NCBI GenBank assembly: GCA_900770025.1
Contig: CAAGIW010000053.1
Coordinates: 1 to 23,876 of the forward strand
Direction of reading: 5' to 3'
DNA from: an uncultured Prevotella sp.
Lineage (GTDB): Bacteria > Bacteroidota > Bacteroidia > Bacteroidales > Bacteroidaceae
Length of the DNA stretch: 23,876 bases
Positions 6,994 through 14,470 of the stretch are shown piece by piece; the stretch's first letter is position 1; every line of letters starts with the position of its first letter. The position numbers and the translations under genes are program-made. The notes under the pieces were generated by a model. That model saw nothing but the letters and a program-made list of their open reading frames with translations, was not told the DNA's origin and ran no database searches.

Positions 6994-8652
6994 ATGATAG
7001 AGAGATTTCTGAAACAAACCAAGTTCACGTCGCAGGAAGATTATGCCAAGAACCTGCAGTTTATCATACCCGACCACTTCAACTTTGCCTACGATGTGAT
7101 GGACGTGTGGGCACAAGAGAAGCCAGAGCAGACAGGATTGCTGTGGACCAACGATGAGGGAGCCTGCGAACAGTTCTCGTTTGCCCGGCTCAAGGAACTG
7201 AGTGACAAGACGGCTGCCTACTTTGCACAGTTAGGTATAGGCAAAGACGACAAGGTGATGCTGATACTGAAGCGCCGCTATGAGTTCTGGCTTGCCATGC
7301 TTGCCCTGCACAAACTGGGGGCTGTGGCCATCCCCGCCACCCACATGCTGACCAAGCATGACATAGTGTATCGCAACACCCGTGCCGATGTGAAGGCCAT
7401 CGTGTGTGTGGCAGAGGAGTACGTGATGGGCCAAGTGAAGGCTGCCATGCCCGAAAGTCCCAGCGTGAAGGTGCTGGTGGCTGTGGGCGACCGCCACGAC
7501 GAGGCTTTCCACAACTGGCATGAGGAGTGGAATCAGGCACCTGCCTTCGTGCGCCCTGCCCATGTCAACGACAATGGCGACACCATGCTGATGTACTTCA
7601 CCAGCGGCACCAGCGGCGAGCCCAAGATGGTGGCACACGACTATCTCTATGCCTTGGGACACCTGACCACCGGTGTGTATTGGCACAACCTGAGCGAAGA
7701 CAGCATCCACCTCACTGTGGCAGACACCGGATGGGGCAAGGCTGTGTGGGGCAAGTTCTACGGACAGTGGTTTGCAGGTGCCGCCGTGTTTGTGTACGAC
7801 CATGAGAAGTTCAGCGCCGACAGTATGCTGAGGCAGATAGAAAAATACCGTATCACCTCGTTCTGTGCGCCTCCCACCGTGTATCGCTTCCTGATACACG
7901 AAGACTTCTCCCGCTACGATCTCTCCTCTCTGCGCTATTGTTGCACGGCAGGCGAGGCCCTGAATCCCGCAGTATTCGACAGATTCAAGGAACTTACAGG
8001 CATCTCGCTGATGGAGGGCTTCGGACAGACGGAAACCACCATGACCCTTGGCACCATGCCCTGGACCAAACCAAAGCCCGGTTCGATGGGATTGCCCAAT
8101 CCGCAGTATGACATAGATTTGATAAAGCCCGACGGAACCCCCTGTGAAGACGGTGAGAAGGGAGAAATTGTGGTGCGCATCAACGGCGAAAAACCTGTGG
8201 GACTGTTCAAGCACTACTACCGCGATGAAGAACTGACCCGCAACGTGTGGCACGACGGAATGTACCACACAGGCGATGTGGCATGGCGAGATGAAAACGG
8301 CTACTACTGGTTTGAAGGGCGCATCGACGACGTTATCAAGAGCAGCGGCTACCGTATCGGTCCGTTTGAGGTGGAGAGTGCCCTGATGACCCATCCCGCC
8401 GTGGTGGAGTGTGCCATCACCGGAGTGCCCGATGATATCCGAGGCATGGTGGTGAAAGCCACCGTGGTGCTGCACAAGGACTGGAAGAGCAGGGCAGGTG
8501 ACGACTTGGTGAAGCAGCTGCAGAACCATGTGAAGCGAGAAACAGCCCCCTACAAATATCCCCGCATCGTGGAGTTTGTGGATGAATTGCCCAAGACCAT
8601 CAGCGGAAAGATAAGACGTGTGGAGATAAGGGAGAGAGACAGAAAGGAATAA
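6994..8652 (+). CDS. AMP-forming acyl-CoA synthetase, medium-chain (ACSM)-like
   Basis: An adenylate-forming enzyme that activates a carboxylic acid with ATP and CoA; 552 aa from the ATG at 6994. A non-ATG start 39 bases earlier is less likely, because the family sequence I recognise begins at MIERFL. The P-loop-like TSGTSGEPKM, the adenylate motif EGFGQTETT, the hinge GRIDDVIKSSGYRIGP and the C-terminal catalytic lysine in KTISGKIRR are intact. Segments such as DTGWGKAVWGKFYG and FCAPPTVYRFL resemble medium-chain/branched acyl-CoA synthetases rather than acetyl-CoA synthetase. The true substrate is unknown. It sits between proC and proBA and behind its presumed XRE-cupin regulator. Confidence 0.88.
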   Translation: MIERFLKQTKFTSQEDYAKNLQFIIPDHFNFAYDVMDVWAQEKPEQTGLLWTNDEGACEQFSFARLKELSDKTAAYFAQLGIGKDDKVMLILKRRYEFWLAMLALHKLGAVAIPATHMLTKHDIVYRNTRADVKAIVCVAEEYVMGQVKAAMPESPSVKVLVAVGDRHDEAFHNWHEEWNQAPAFVRPAHVNDNGDTMLMYFTSGTSGEPKMVAHDYLYALGHLTTGVYWHNLSEDSIHLTVADTGWGKAVWGKFYGQWFAGAAVFVYDHEKFSADSMLRQIEKYRITSFCAPPTVYRFLIHEDFSRYDLSSLRYCCTAGEALNPAVFDRFKELTGISLMEGFGQTETTMTLGTMPWTKPKPGSMGLPNPQYDIDLIKPDGTPCEDGEKGEIVVRINGEKPVGLFKHYYRDEELTRNVWHDGMYHTGDVAWRDENGYYWFEGRIDDVIKSSGYRIGPFEVESALMTHPAVVECAITGVPDDIRGMVVKATVVLHKDWKSRAGDDLVKQLQNHVKRETAPYKYPRIVEFVDELPKTISGKIRRVEIRERDRKE

Positions 8653-8727
8653 AGCGGTCCTCTGCCCTGCAATGGCGGGCGAGAAATCGTGTAGTTAGAA
8701 AGAAAGATTGCAATATAATCAGTTGAT

Positions 8728-10818
8728 ATGGAAGGTAAAAACGATATAGCAGGCCAGTCGTCAGCATCCCCCACAGGCCGACAGGGCGCGCACCGTATTG
8801 TCATCAAGGTGGGCAGCAACGTGCTGACCCGTCAGGACGGTCATTTAGACACCACCCGTGTGTCTGCCATCGTGGACCAGGTGGCATGGCTCAAGGAGCA
8901 GGGGTATGACGTGATACTCGTTTCATCGGGCGCCGTGGCGTGCGGAAGACGAGAGGTGAAGGTGGAGCACGACTTGGACACTGTGGAGCAACGACAGCTG
9001 TTTTCGGCACTGGGACAGGTGAAACTCATAGGTCTGTACTACGACCTGTTCAGGGAATACGGACTGCATGTGGGGCAGATTCTCACCATGCGCGAAAACT
9101 TTGACCCCGGTGAACAATACGACAACCAGAAGGCTTGCATGAAGGTGATGCTCGAAAACGGAGTGATTCCCATCGTCAACGAGAACGACACGGTGAGCGT
9201 CACCGAGCTGATGTTTACCGACAATGATGAACTGAGCGGACTGATTGCACGCATGATGGATGCCGACATGCTGGTGTTGCTGAGCAACGTCAACGGAGTA
9301 TATACAGGCAATCCAGACGACAAGGACGCCAAACTCATCGCCTTGGTGGCACCCGACTGCAATTTAGACAAGTATGTATCCACCGTGAAGAGCAACCACG
9401 GCAGGGGAGGTATGCAGTCAAAATATGCCACTGCCAAGCAACTGCAGCGCGAAGGCATCAAGGTGGTGATTGCCAATGGAGAGCGAGAGAACGTTCTCAT
9501 CGACCTTATCAACTGCCCCGAGCAGATTCCCCACACAGAGTTTATGCCTGCCGTGGTGGAAAAGGCAGAACCCATGCCCATGCAGTCGTTTGACGATGCA
9601 CGCCGGGCAAGTCGTGAGGTGGCACTGCTCACCGACGACCTGCGCAATCAGGTGCTCTGCCATCTGGCTGATGCCATAGAACAGAGCACCGATGAACTGT
9701 TGGAGGCCAACGCCAAGGACCTGGCGATGATGGACGAGAAGAATCCACTCTACGACCGATTGAAACTCACCCGGCAACGATTGCAGGCCATTGCCGCCGA
9801 CATGCGTCAGGTGACGAGACTCCCCTCGCCGTTAGGTCGCACGTTGTGCGAGCGCACCCTGCCCAATGGTTTGGAACTGCAGCGTGTGAGTGTGCCCTTC
9901 GGAGTGATAGGCATCGTGTATGAGGCACGCCCCAACGTCACCTTCGATGTGTTCTCGCTCTGTTTCAAGAGCGGCAATGCCTGTGTGCTCAAGGGGGGCA
10001 AGGATGCCCACCACAGCAACACAGCCGCCGTGGCTTTGATTCACCGTGTGCTGCAAGAGCATGGATTAGACAGTCATGCCGTGCTGTTGCTGCCGCCCAC
10101 CCACGAAGCCACTGCACAGATGTTGGGGGCCGTGGGCAGTGTGGATCTGTGCATCCCCCGCGGAGGAAGAAAACTCATAGACTTTGTGCGCCAGCATTCC
10201 AAGGTGCCCGTGATAGAGACTGGGGCCGGTGTGGTGAATACTTATTTCGACCAAGACGGTGATGTGGAGATGGGTGCGCGCATCATCTGCAATGCCAAGA
10301 CGCGCAGAGTGAGTGTGTGCAATGCCCTCGACTGCCTGCTGATACATGCCGGAAGACTTGACGCACTGCCCGCCCTGTGTGCTCCGTTGGCCGAACGTGG
10401 CGTGACACTCTATGCCGATGCGCAGGCGATGGAAGCACTTCAGGCCTCCTATCCGTCGCATCTGCTCTGTGCAGCCACCGAGCAGTCGTTTGGCACCGAG
10501 TTCATGGACTACAAGATGGCTGTCAAGACGGTGGCATCTGCCGAGGAAGCCATTGCCCATATAGCCCGCTATGGTTCTGGTCACAGCGAGTGTATCATCA
10601 CCAGCAATGCCGAGACGGCCCGCCTGTTTCAGCAGCGCGTAGATGCCGCCTGTGTGTATTGGAATGCTCCCACCTCGTTTACCGACGGTGCGCAGTTCGG
10701 ACTTGGCGCAGAGATTGGCATCAGTACACAGAAACTTGGTGCCCGTGGTCCGATGGGATTAGAAGAGATTACCACCTACAAGTGGATGATCAAGGGAGAA
10801 GGACAGGTGAGAGAGTAG
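8728..10818 (+). CDS. proBA: Fused glutamate 5-kinase / gamma-glutamyl phosphate reductase
   Basis: One uninterrupted 696-aa reading frame encodes both early proline enzymes. Residues about 22-270 are an amino-acid kinase domain (RIVIKVGSNVL, VLVSSGAVA-like segment, NENDTVS, LLSNVNGVYTG) without a PUA domain. Residues about 287-696 are the reductase, with catalytic Cys531 in SVCNALD. The product, glutamate 5-semialdehyde, cyclises to the ProC substrate. The layout resembles animal and plant P5C synthase; most bacteria keep ProB and ProA separate. The first 21 residues (MEGKNDIAGQSS and on) form an extension that matches the one on ArgD. It lies 75 bp after the acyl-CoA synthetase gene. Confidence 0.96.
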   Translation: MEGKNDIAGQSSASPTGRQGAHRIVIKVGSNVLTRQDGHLDTTRVSAIVDQVAWLKEQGYDVILVSSGAVACGRREVKVEHDLDTVEQRQLFSALGQVKLIGLYYDLFREYGLHVGQILTMRENFDPGEQYDNQKACMKVMLENGVIPIVNENDTVSVTELMFTDNDELSGLIARMMDADMLVLLSNVNGVYTGNPDDKDAKLIALVAPDCNLDKYVSTVKSNHGRGGMQSKYATAKQLQREGIKVVIANGERENVLIDLINCPEQIPHTEFMPAVVEKAEPMPMQSFDDARRASREVALLTDDLRNQVLCHLADAIEQSTDELLEANAKDLAMMDEKNPLYDRLKLTRQRLQAIAADMRQVTRLPSPLGRTLCERTLPNGLELQRVSVPFGVIGIVYEARPNVTFDVFSLCFKSGNACVLKGGKDAHHSNTAAVALIHRVLQEHGLDSHAVLLLPPTHEATAQMLGAVGSVDLCIPRGGRKLIDFVRQHSKVPVIETGAGVVNTYFDQDGDVEMGARIICNAKTRRVSVCNALDCLLIHAGRLDALPALCAPLAERGVTLYADAQAMEALQASYPSHLLCAATEQSFGTEFMDYKMAVKTVASAEEAIAHIARYGSGHSECIITSNAETARLFQQRVDAACVYWNAPTSFTDGAQFGLGAEIGISTQKLGARGPMGLEEITTYKWMIKGEGQVRE

Positions 10819-10892
10819 CGGAGAAGCCTCTGTTCACCATTCTTCTGCAACCCATTGTGAATGAGGGGGATACTTGTATCGTTTTCCCAAGG

Positions 10893-11024
10893 CGTGCGCT
10901 TTGCGTTCTAAAACGGTGCGTTTTGCGTTCCAAAACGGTGCGTTTTGCAGTGTAAAACGGTGCGTTTTGCAGTGTAAAACGGTGCGTTTTGCAATGCAAA
11001 ATGGTGCGTTTTGCAAAACGATAC
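10893..11024. repeat. 22-bp tandem array, copy 2 (6 units)
   Basis: Units begin at 10893 (degenerate), 10915, 10937, 10959, 10981 and 11003, each 22 bp long. The variable stretch after GGTGCGTTTTGC reads GTTCTA, GTTCCA, AGTGTA, AGTGTA, AATGCA and then the terminal form. The order agrees with copy 1 at 63-150. The array lies 75 bp after proBA and about 220 bp before the carbamoyltransferase gene. The rest of the 10819-11243 gap holds only the argF' promoter and leader. Confidence 0.92.
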
Positions 11025-11112
11025 TCAGACGGCCTGAAACGACAAGAGCAGAGGAGAAGATTGAAGATGCGTATTGATGGAGTGTTGGAGGTGTTGATTT
11101 CTCACGGTATCA

Positions 11113-11144
11113 TTGTGCCGTTTCAGAAATAATCGCTACTTTTG
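11113..11144 (+). promoter_or_regulatory. Promoter of the succinylornithine carbamoyltransferase gene
   Basis: TTG at 11113-11115 is followed after 21 bases by TACTTTTG at 11137-11144. The predicted start point falls within GCAGGCGTTAACCTGC (11144-11159), a 5-bp inverted repeat around GTTAAC that could be an operator or a small leader hairpin. The ATG is about 90 bases downstream. The ArgR-like half-sites seen before argR are not found here. Confidence 0.55.
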
Positions 11145-11243
11145 CAGGCGTTAACCTGCGCGAAGCAGTGGTCCCGTTAAGAAGTAACTGGATGACTGTG
11201 GCAGGATTTTTAAAGAAAGAGCCGGAATTATAAAGAAAGAGCC

Positions 11244-12212
11244 ATGCATACATTTATCAACGTAGAAGATTTGGGCAATTTGCAGCAAGCACTGGAGGAA
11301 GCCCGCGAGATTAAGCAAGACAGGTTCAAGTATCAGCATCTTGGAAAGAATAAGACACTGATGATGGTGTTCTTCAACAACTCGTTGCGCACCCGACTCA
11401 GCACCCAGAAGGCGGCACTCAATCTGGGCATGAACGTAATCGTGCTTGATGTGAATGCCGGTGCATGGAAATTGGAGACGGAGCGCGGCGTGATTATGGA
11501 CGGCGACAAGAGCGAGCACCTGTTGGAGGCCATCCCCGTGATGGGCAGCTATTGCGACATCATAGGCATACGCTCGTTTGCCGGACTTACCGACCGTGAG
11601 TATGACTATGCTGAAACGGTGTTCAACCAGTTTGTGAAGTACAGCGGCAGGCCCGTGTTTGCCATGGAGACGGCCACGGTTCATCCGTTGCAGGCCTTTG
11701 CCGACCTCATCACCATTCAGGAGTATCACAAGGATGTGCAGCGCCGTCCCAAGGTGGTGCTCACCTGGGCGCCTCACTGCAGAGCCTTGCCGCAGGCTGT
11801 GCCCAACAGTTTTGCACAGTGGATGAATGCCGCCGACGTGGATTTGGTGGTTACTCATCCCGAGGGCTATGAACTGGATCCTCGTTTTGTGGGCAACGCC
11901 CGTGTGGAGTACAATCAGATGGCGGCATTAGAGGGAGCCGACTTCGTGTATGCCAAGAACTGGAGTTGTCCGGGCGTGACCTGTGCTGCCGACTATGGCA
12001 AGATATTGAGCAAGGACATGAGTTGGACTATTGACGAGGCGCACATGGCAGTGACCAATAATGGCAAGTTTATGCACTGTCTGCCCGTGCGTCGTGGACT
12101 GATAGTGACCGACGAGGTGATAGAAAGCCCCAACTCTATCGTGATTCCCGAGGCTGCCAACCGTGAGATTTCTGCCTCTGTGGTGCTCAAGAAGATGTTG
12201 CAGGCGCTGTAA
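11244..12212 (+). CDS. argF': N-succinylornithine carbamoyltransferase (ArgF')
   Basis: It transfers carbamoyl from carbamoyl phosphate to an N-acylated ornithine, giving N-acylcitrulline. It has 322 aa. The carbamoyl-phosphate loop is SLRTR (residues 47-51) instead of the usual STRTR. HPLQ (147-150) and HCLPVRRG (Cys279) are present. The sequence is much closer to the Bacteroides fragilis succinylornithine enzyme than to ordinary ornithine carbamoyltransferase. At position 90 (DGDKSEHLLE), where B. fragilis has Pro and the Xanthomonas acetylornithine enzyme has Glu, this protein has Ser. From memory, replacing that Glu by Ser, Pro or Val gives succinyl specificity, so succinylornithine is the expected substrate. 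It has its own promoter. Confidence 0.93.
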   Translation: MHTFINVEDLGNLQQALEEAREIKQDRFKYQHLGKNKTLMMVFFNNSLRTRLSTQKAALNLGMNVIVLDVNAGAWKLETERGVIMDGDKSEHLLEAIPVMGSYCDIIGIRSFAGLTDREYDYAETVFNQFVKYSGRPVFAMETATVHPLQAFADLITIQEYHKDVQRRPKVVLTWAPHCRALPQAVPNSFAQWMNAADVDLVVTHPEGYELDPRFVGNARVEYNQMAALEGADFVYAKNWSCPGVTCAADYGKILSKDMSWTIDEAHMAVTNNGKFMHCLPVRRGLIVTDEVIESPNSIVIPEAANREISASVVLKKMLQAL

Positions 12213-12238
12213 GTTTCCCGATGATCGATCAAGAGATG

Positions 12239-12280
12239 AACCCAAACATGTGCGAAGGTGGCCTTACACATGTTTGGGTT
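12239..12280. terminator. Terminator between convergent argF' and the NigD-like gene
   Basis: AACCCAAACATGTG (12239-12252) pairs perfectly with CACATGTTTGGGTT (12267-12280): 14 bp with a 14-base loop, followed by a T-rich stretch. It lies 27 bases after the argF' stop and 10 bases from the stop of the opposing gene, so it may serve both strands. Confidence 0.8.
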
Positions 12281-12290
12281 TATTCTTTCC

Positions 12291-12968
12291 TTATCTCTTT
12301 AATGTCCGTGTCATCTCCCCATTATAGGTGTTCACCACGATGCAGATGGAGTCGCAGACCAGTTGGTCGCACAGCACGGATAGGTAATATTTGTTGGAGT
12401 AATACTGCGGAATGTCGGCCTGGTCGTGATAGAAACGCAGGAGGGCGGTGGTGGTTCCGTTGGGATGGTTCACGGTGCCCTCGTGAATGATTGAGATGGT
12501 TTGTTTCAGTCCTGATGCCGAGGTGTCGCTCGTTTTCAGGTAGAAGCCGATGTTGAGGTATTTTCCCCCCTTCGATTTCCACACACTTTCCAAGGTGATG
12601 GGGTGCGCCATCATGGGCTCGTCGGCATCCAGCGGGGTGGGGCGCACTGTGGGTATGCGGCTCACCGACACCGGTTGTGCAGTGTTCTCGTTTACCTTAT
12701 TATAATAGAGGGCGGCGCGATAGAAGGTGTCTGCCTTGGCTATCCACGAGGCATTGCCTTGGTGTAGGGGAGTGGTGAGCTGGTAGGTGTGGCCGTTGTC
12801 GGTCACGGCCGCAGTGGCCATGCCCTCGCTGTTGGTGGGCAGTTCCACAAAGTCGGCCTGCACCAGCGACAGTTCTCCCGTGCCTTGGTCATAGCTGTCT
12901 TTGGTGCAGGCCGCAACAAGTGCCGCAACAAGCAGTGATAAGACGGCGGAAAAGGGCACCAGCTTCAT
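12291..12968 (-). CDS. NigD-like lipoprotein
   Basis: A 225-aa exported lipoprotein. The signal peptide MKLVPFSAVLSLLVAALVAAC ends in a lipobox with Cys21, and the following TKDSYD could act as a lipoprotein export signal to the cell surface. The rest is a predicted beta-rich protein resembling the NigD family of the Bacteroidota, whose function is poorly known. Its ATG overlaps the stop codon of the acyltransferase gene (ATGA at 12965-12968), so the two are translationally coupled. The family assignment is by recognition of general pattern and is moderately secure. Confidence 0.75.
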   Translation of the reverse strand: MKLVPFSAVLSLLVAALVAACTKDSYDQGTGELSLVQADFVELPTNSEGMATAAVTDNGHTYQLTTPLHQGNASWIAKADTFYRAALYYNKVNENTAQPVSVSRIPTVRPTPLDADEPMMAHPITLESVWKSKGGKYLNIGFYLKTSDTSASGLKQTISIIHEGTVNHPNGTTTALLRFYHDQADIPQYYSNKYYLSVLCDQLVCDSICIVVNTYNGEMTRTLKR

Positions 12969-14119
12969 GGCTCCTGCAGGGTTTTCTGTTGGTTGTACAG
13001 TGGGTTGGCATACATGCGCAGCATCATCTCTGTGAGGAAGCCCGCATCCTTGTTTGGCAGTTCAATCTTCTGCAGTTGCTGTTGCAGGTAGTGCTCAAAG
13101 CGGGTGCGCTCCTCAGTGGTGTAATGACTGCTGTGGGCCGTGCCTTGTTCCAGCATGTCGGCCGCCACATAGTTGTTGGCATAGAGGCGGTAGCCACGGA
13201 AGATGTCGCTGTCAATCCTTGCGGCCACGGCATTGAGCAGGTCGCCCTTGTCTAAGGTGTTGCCGCATTCCATGATGAAATCGCTGATGCAGGGAGCACA
13301 GTGGTAGTGCACCTTGCCCTTGAAACCCATGATGCCCGTCTTCATGCTGAGCACATCATCCTGTTTGCTCTTTTTCCATTCGGGGTTGTCGCGCTTCAGT
13401 TGAAACTCAGCAGCCTTGAGAAAGTCGCAGGGATCATACTCATAAGAGATGGCGAGTGGCACGATGCGCAGTTGCGCTAAGCGTTCTGCCAGCGAGCCCT
13501 TGCCGCCCATTGCCATCATCTTCAGTATGGAAGGCTGTGTGCGGTCGTCGCTGTCTTTGGCGCGTCCCTCACGCTGTGCAATCCATATATTGTCGTTTTT
13601 CTCTTCGATGACGTAGTGCATGTATTCTGCCATGCGCTTGCTGGAGGCCAGCATCTCGCGGATGCCTGCGCTACGCTCCACGATAAACGACTTGTTAACT
13701 CTTACCAGGTCTTTTATCCAAGGAGCAGCTAACAGGTTGTCTCCGATGGCAATCTCGCAAGTGGTGTTGCTGCCTGCATCAATAAGCAGTTTGTCGAGCA
13801 GCGCCGAGTCGAGCACAATGTCCCTGTGGTTGCTCACAAAGGTGTGTCGCTTGTTCAAGTCAATGGCCGTTGTGTCGATGGTGTGGCCGGTGCTCGCCTT
13901 GCTCATCAGCGTTTGCAGGAAGGGGTAGCAGAATGTTTTCTGAAACTCTAAGTTGGTTGTACACTGTCTCATCTTGCTGCACAGAGCCTCGTAGGGAATC
14001 TGTGGGAAGATGAAACTCATCACTGTCTTGAACTGTTCATCGGCAATAAGCCGTTCAAACACTTCAGCCAGTTCTTCCGGCTCAAAGGGCCTGATGGGGT
14101 CGAATACGGAGGGAACCAT
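12965..14119 (-). CDS. Lysophospholipid / glycerol-phosphate acyltransferase family protein
   Basis: A 384-aa protein of the PlsC-like acyltransferase fold, probably working in phospholipid or membrane-lipid acylation at the inner membrane. The active-site block is SNHRDIVLD (His98). A second family block, IWIAQREGRAKDS, corresponds to the substrate-binding EG-R motif. The spacing from His98 to Asp104 is one residue longer than the textbook H-x4-D; I believe this is normal for the Bacteroidota subgroup. No clear signal peptide or transmembrane helix is visible. It ends in an ATGA overlap with the NigD-like lipoprotein gene. Upstream is a long repeat tract separating it from ddl. Confidence 0.82.
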   Translation of the reverse strand: MVPSVFDPIRPFEPEELAEVFERLIADEQFKTVMSFIFPQIPYEALCSKMRQCTTNLEFQKTFCYPFLQTLMSKASTGHTIDTTAIDLNKRHTFVSNHRDIVLDSALLDKLLIDAGSNTTCEIAIGDNLLAAPWIKDLVRVNKSFIVERSAGIREMLASSKRMAEYMHYVIEEKNDNIWIAQREGRAKDSDDRTQPSILKMMAMGGKGSLAERLAQLRIVPLAISYEYDPCDFLKAAEFQLKRDNPEWKKSKQDDVLSMKTGIMGFKGKVHYHCAPCISDFIMECGNTLDKGDLLNAVAARIDSDIFRGYRLYANNYVAADMLEQGTAHSSHYTTEERTRFEHYLQQQLQKIELPNKDAGFLTEMMLRMYANPLYNQQKTLQEP

Positions 14120-14134
14120 TTAAAATAAATATTT

Positions 14135-14246
14135 ACGAATTACGAATTACGAGTTACGAATTATGAATTACGAGTTACGAGTTATGAATTATGAGTTACG
14201 AGTTATGAATTACGAATTACGAATTATGAGTTACGAATTACGAGTT
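14135..14246. repeat. Perfect heptamer array, AYGARTT x 16
   Basis: Sixteen consecutive 7-bp units, with no indel, all fit AYGARTT. Only position 2 (C/T) and position 5 (A/G) vary. It begins 15 bases upstream of the acyltransferase start. A 96-aa open frame across this and the next repeat is only the translation of the repeats. Confidence 0.95.
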
Positions 14247-14267
14247 ATCCCTTTCTTCAGTCACCTG

Positions 14268-14467
14268 ATTCTTCATTCTTCACTCTTCATTCTTCATTTA
14301 AAGATTCTTCATTCTTCATTCTTCATTAAAGATTCTTCATTCTTCACTCTTCATTTAAAGATTCTTCATTCTTCACTCTTCACTCTTCATTTAAAAGATT
14401 CTTCATTCTTCACTCTTCATTCTTCATTTAAAGATTCTTCACTCTTCATTTAAAAGACTCTTCATTT
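14268..14467. repeat. Heptamer array, AYTCTTC type
   Basis: ATTCTTC and ACTCTTC units interspersed with ATTTAAAG spacers. It is joined to the AYGARTT array by a short core containing TATCCCT and TCACCTG (14246-14267). It ends within 4 bases of the ddl stop codon (14471-14473 on the plus strand). With the preceding array it fills the whole 350-bp gap between ddl and the acyltransferase gene. Confidence 0.92.
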
Positions 14468-14470
14468 ACT

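Noticed and set aside
7231..8529. A 432-aa minus-strand frame opposite the acyl-CoA synthetase
   Set aside because: Antisense shadow with His/Val-rich composition and no recognisable domain.
63..11024. The 22-bp arrays as CRISPR arrays
   Set aside because: The period is too short, the variable part is only about six bases, units recur in the same order in both arrays, and no cas genes are near.
10790..11077. Several 60-69 aa frames on both strands over the 22-bp array
   Set aside because: They consist only of translated repeat units; no start region or family resemblance.
14163..14453. A 96-aa open frame with a heptapeptide repeat (NYELRVM)
   Set aside because: It is the translation of the 7-bp repeats; a 7-bp period cycles all frames every 21 bp and gives a 7-residue repeat without selection for protein.
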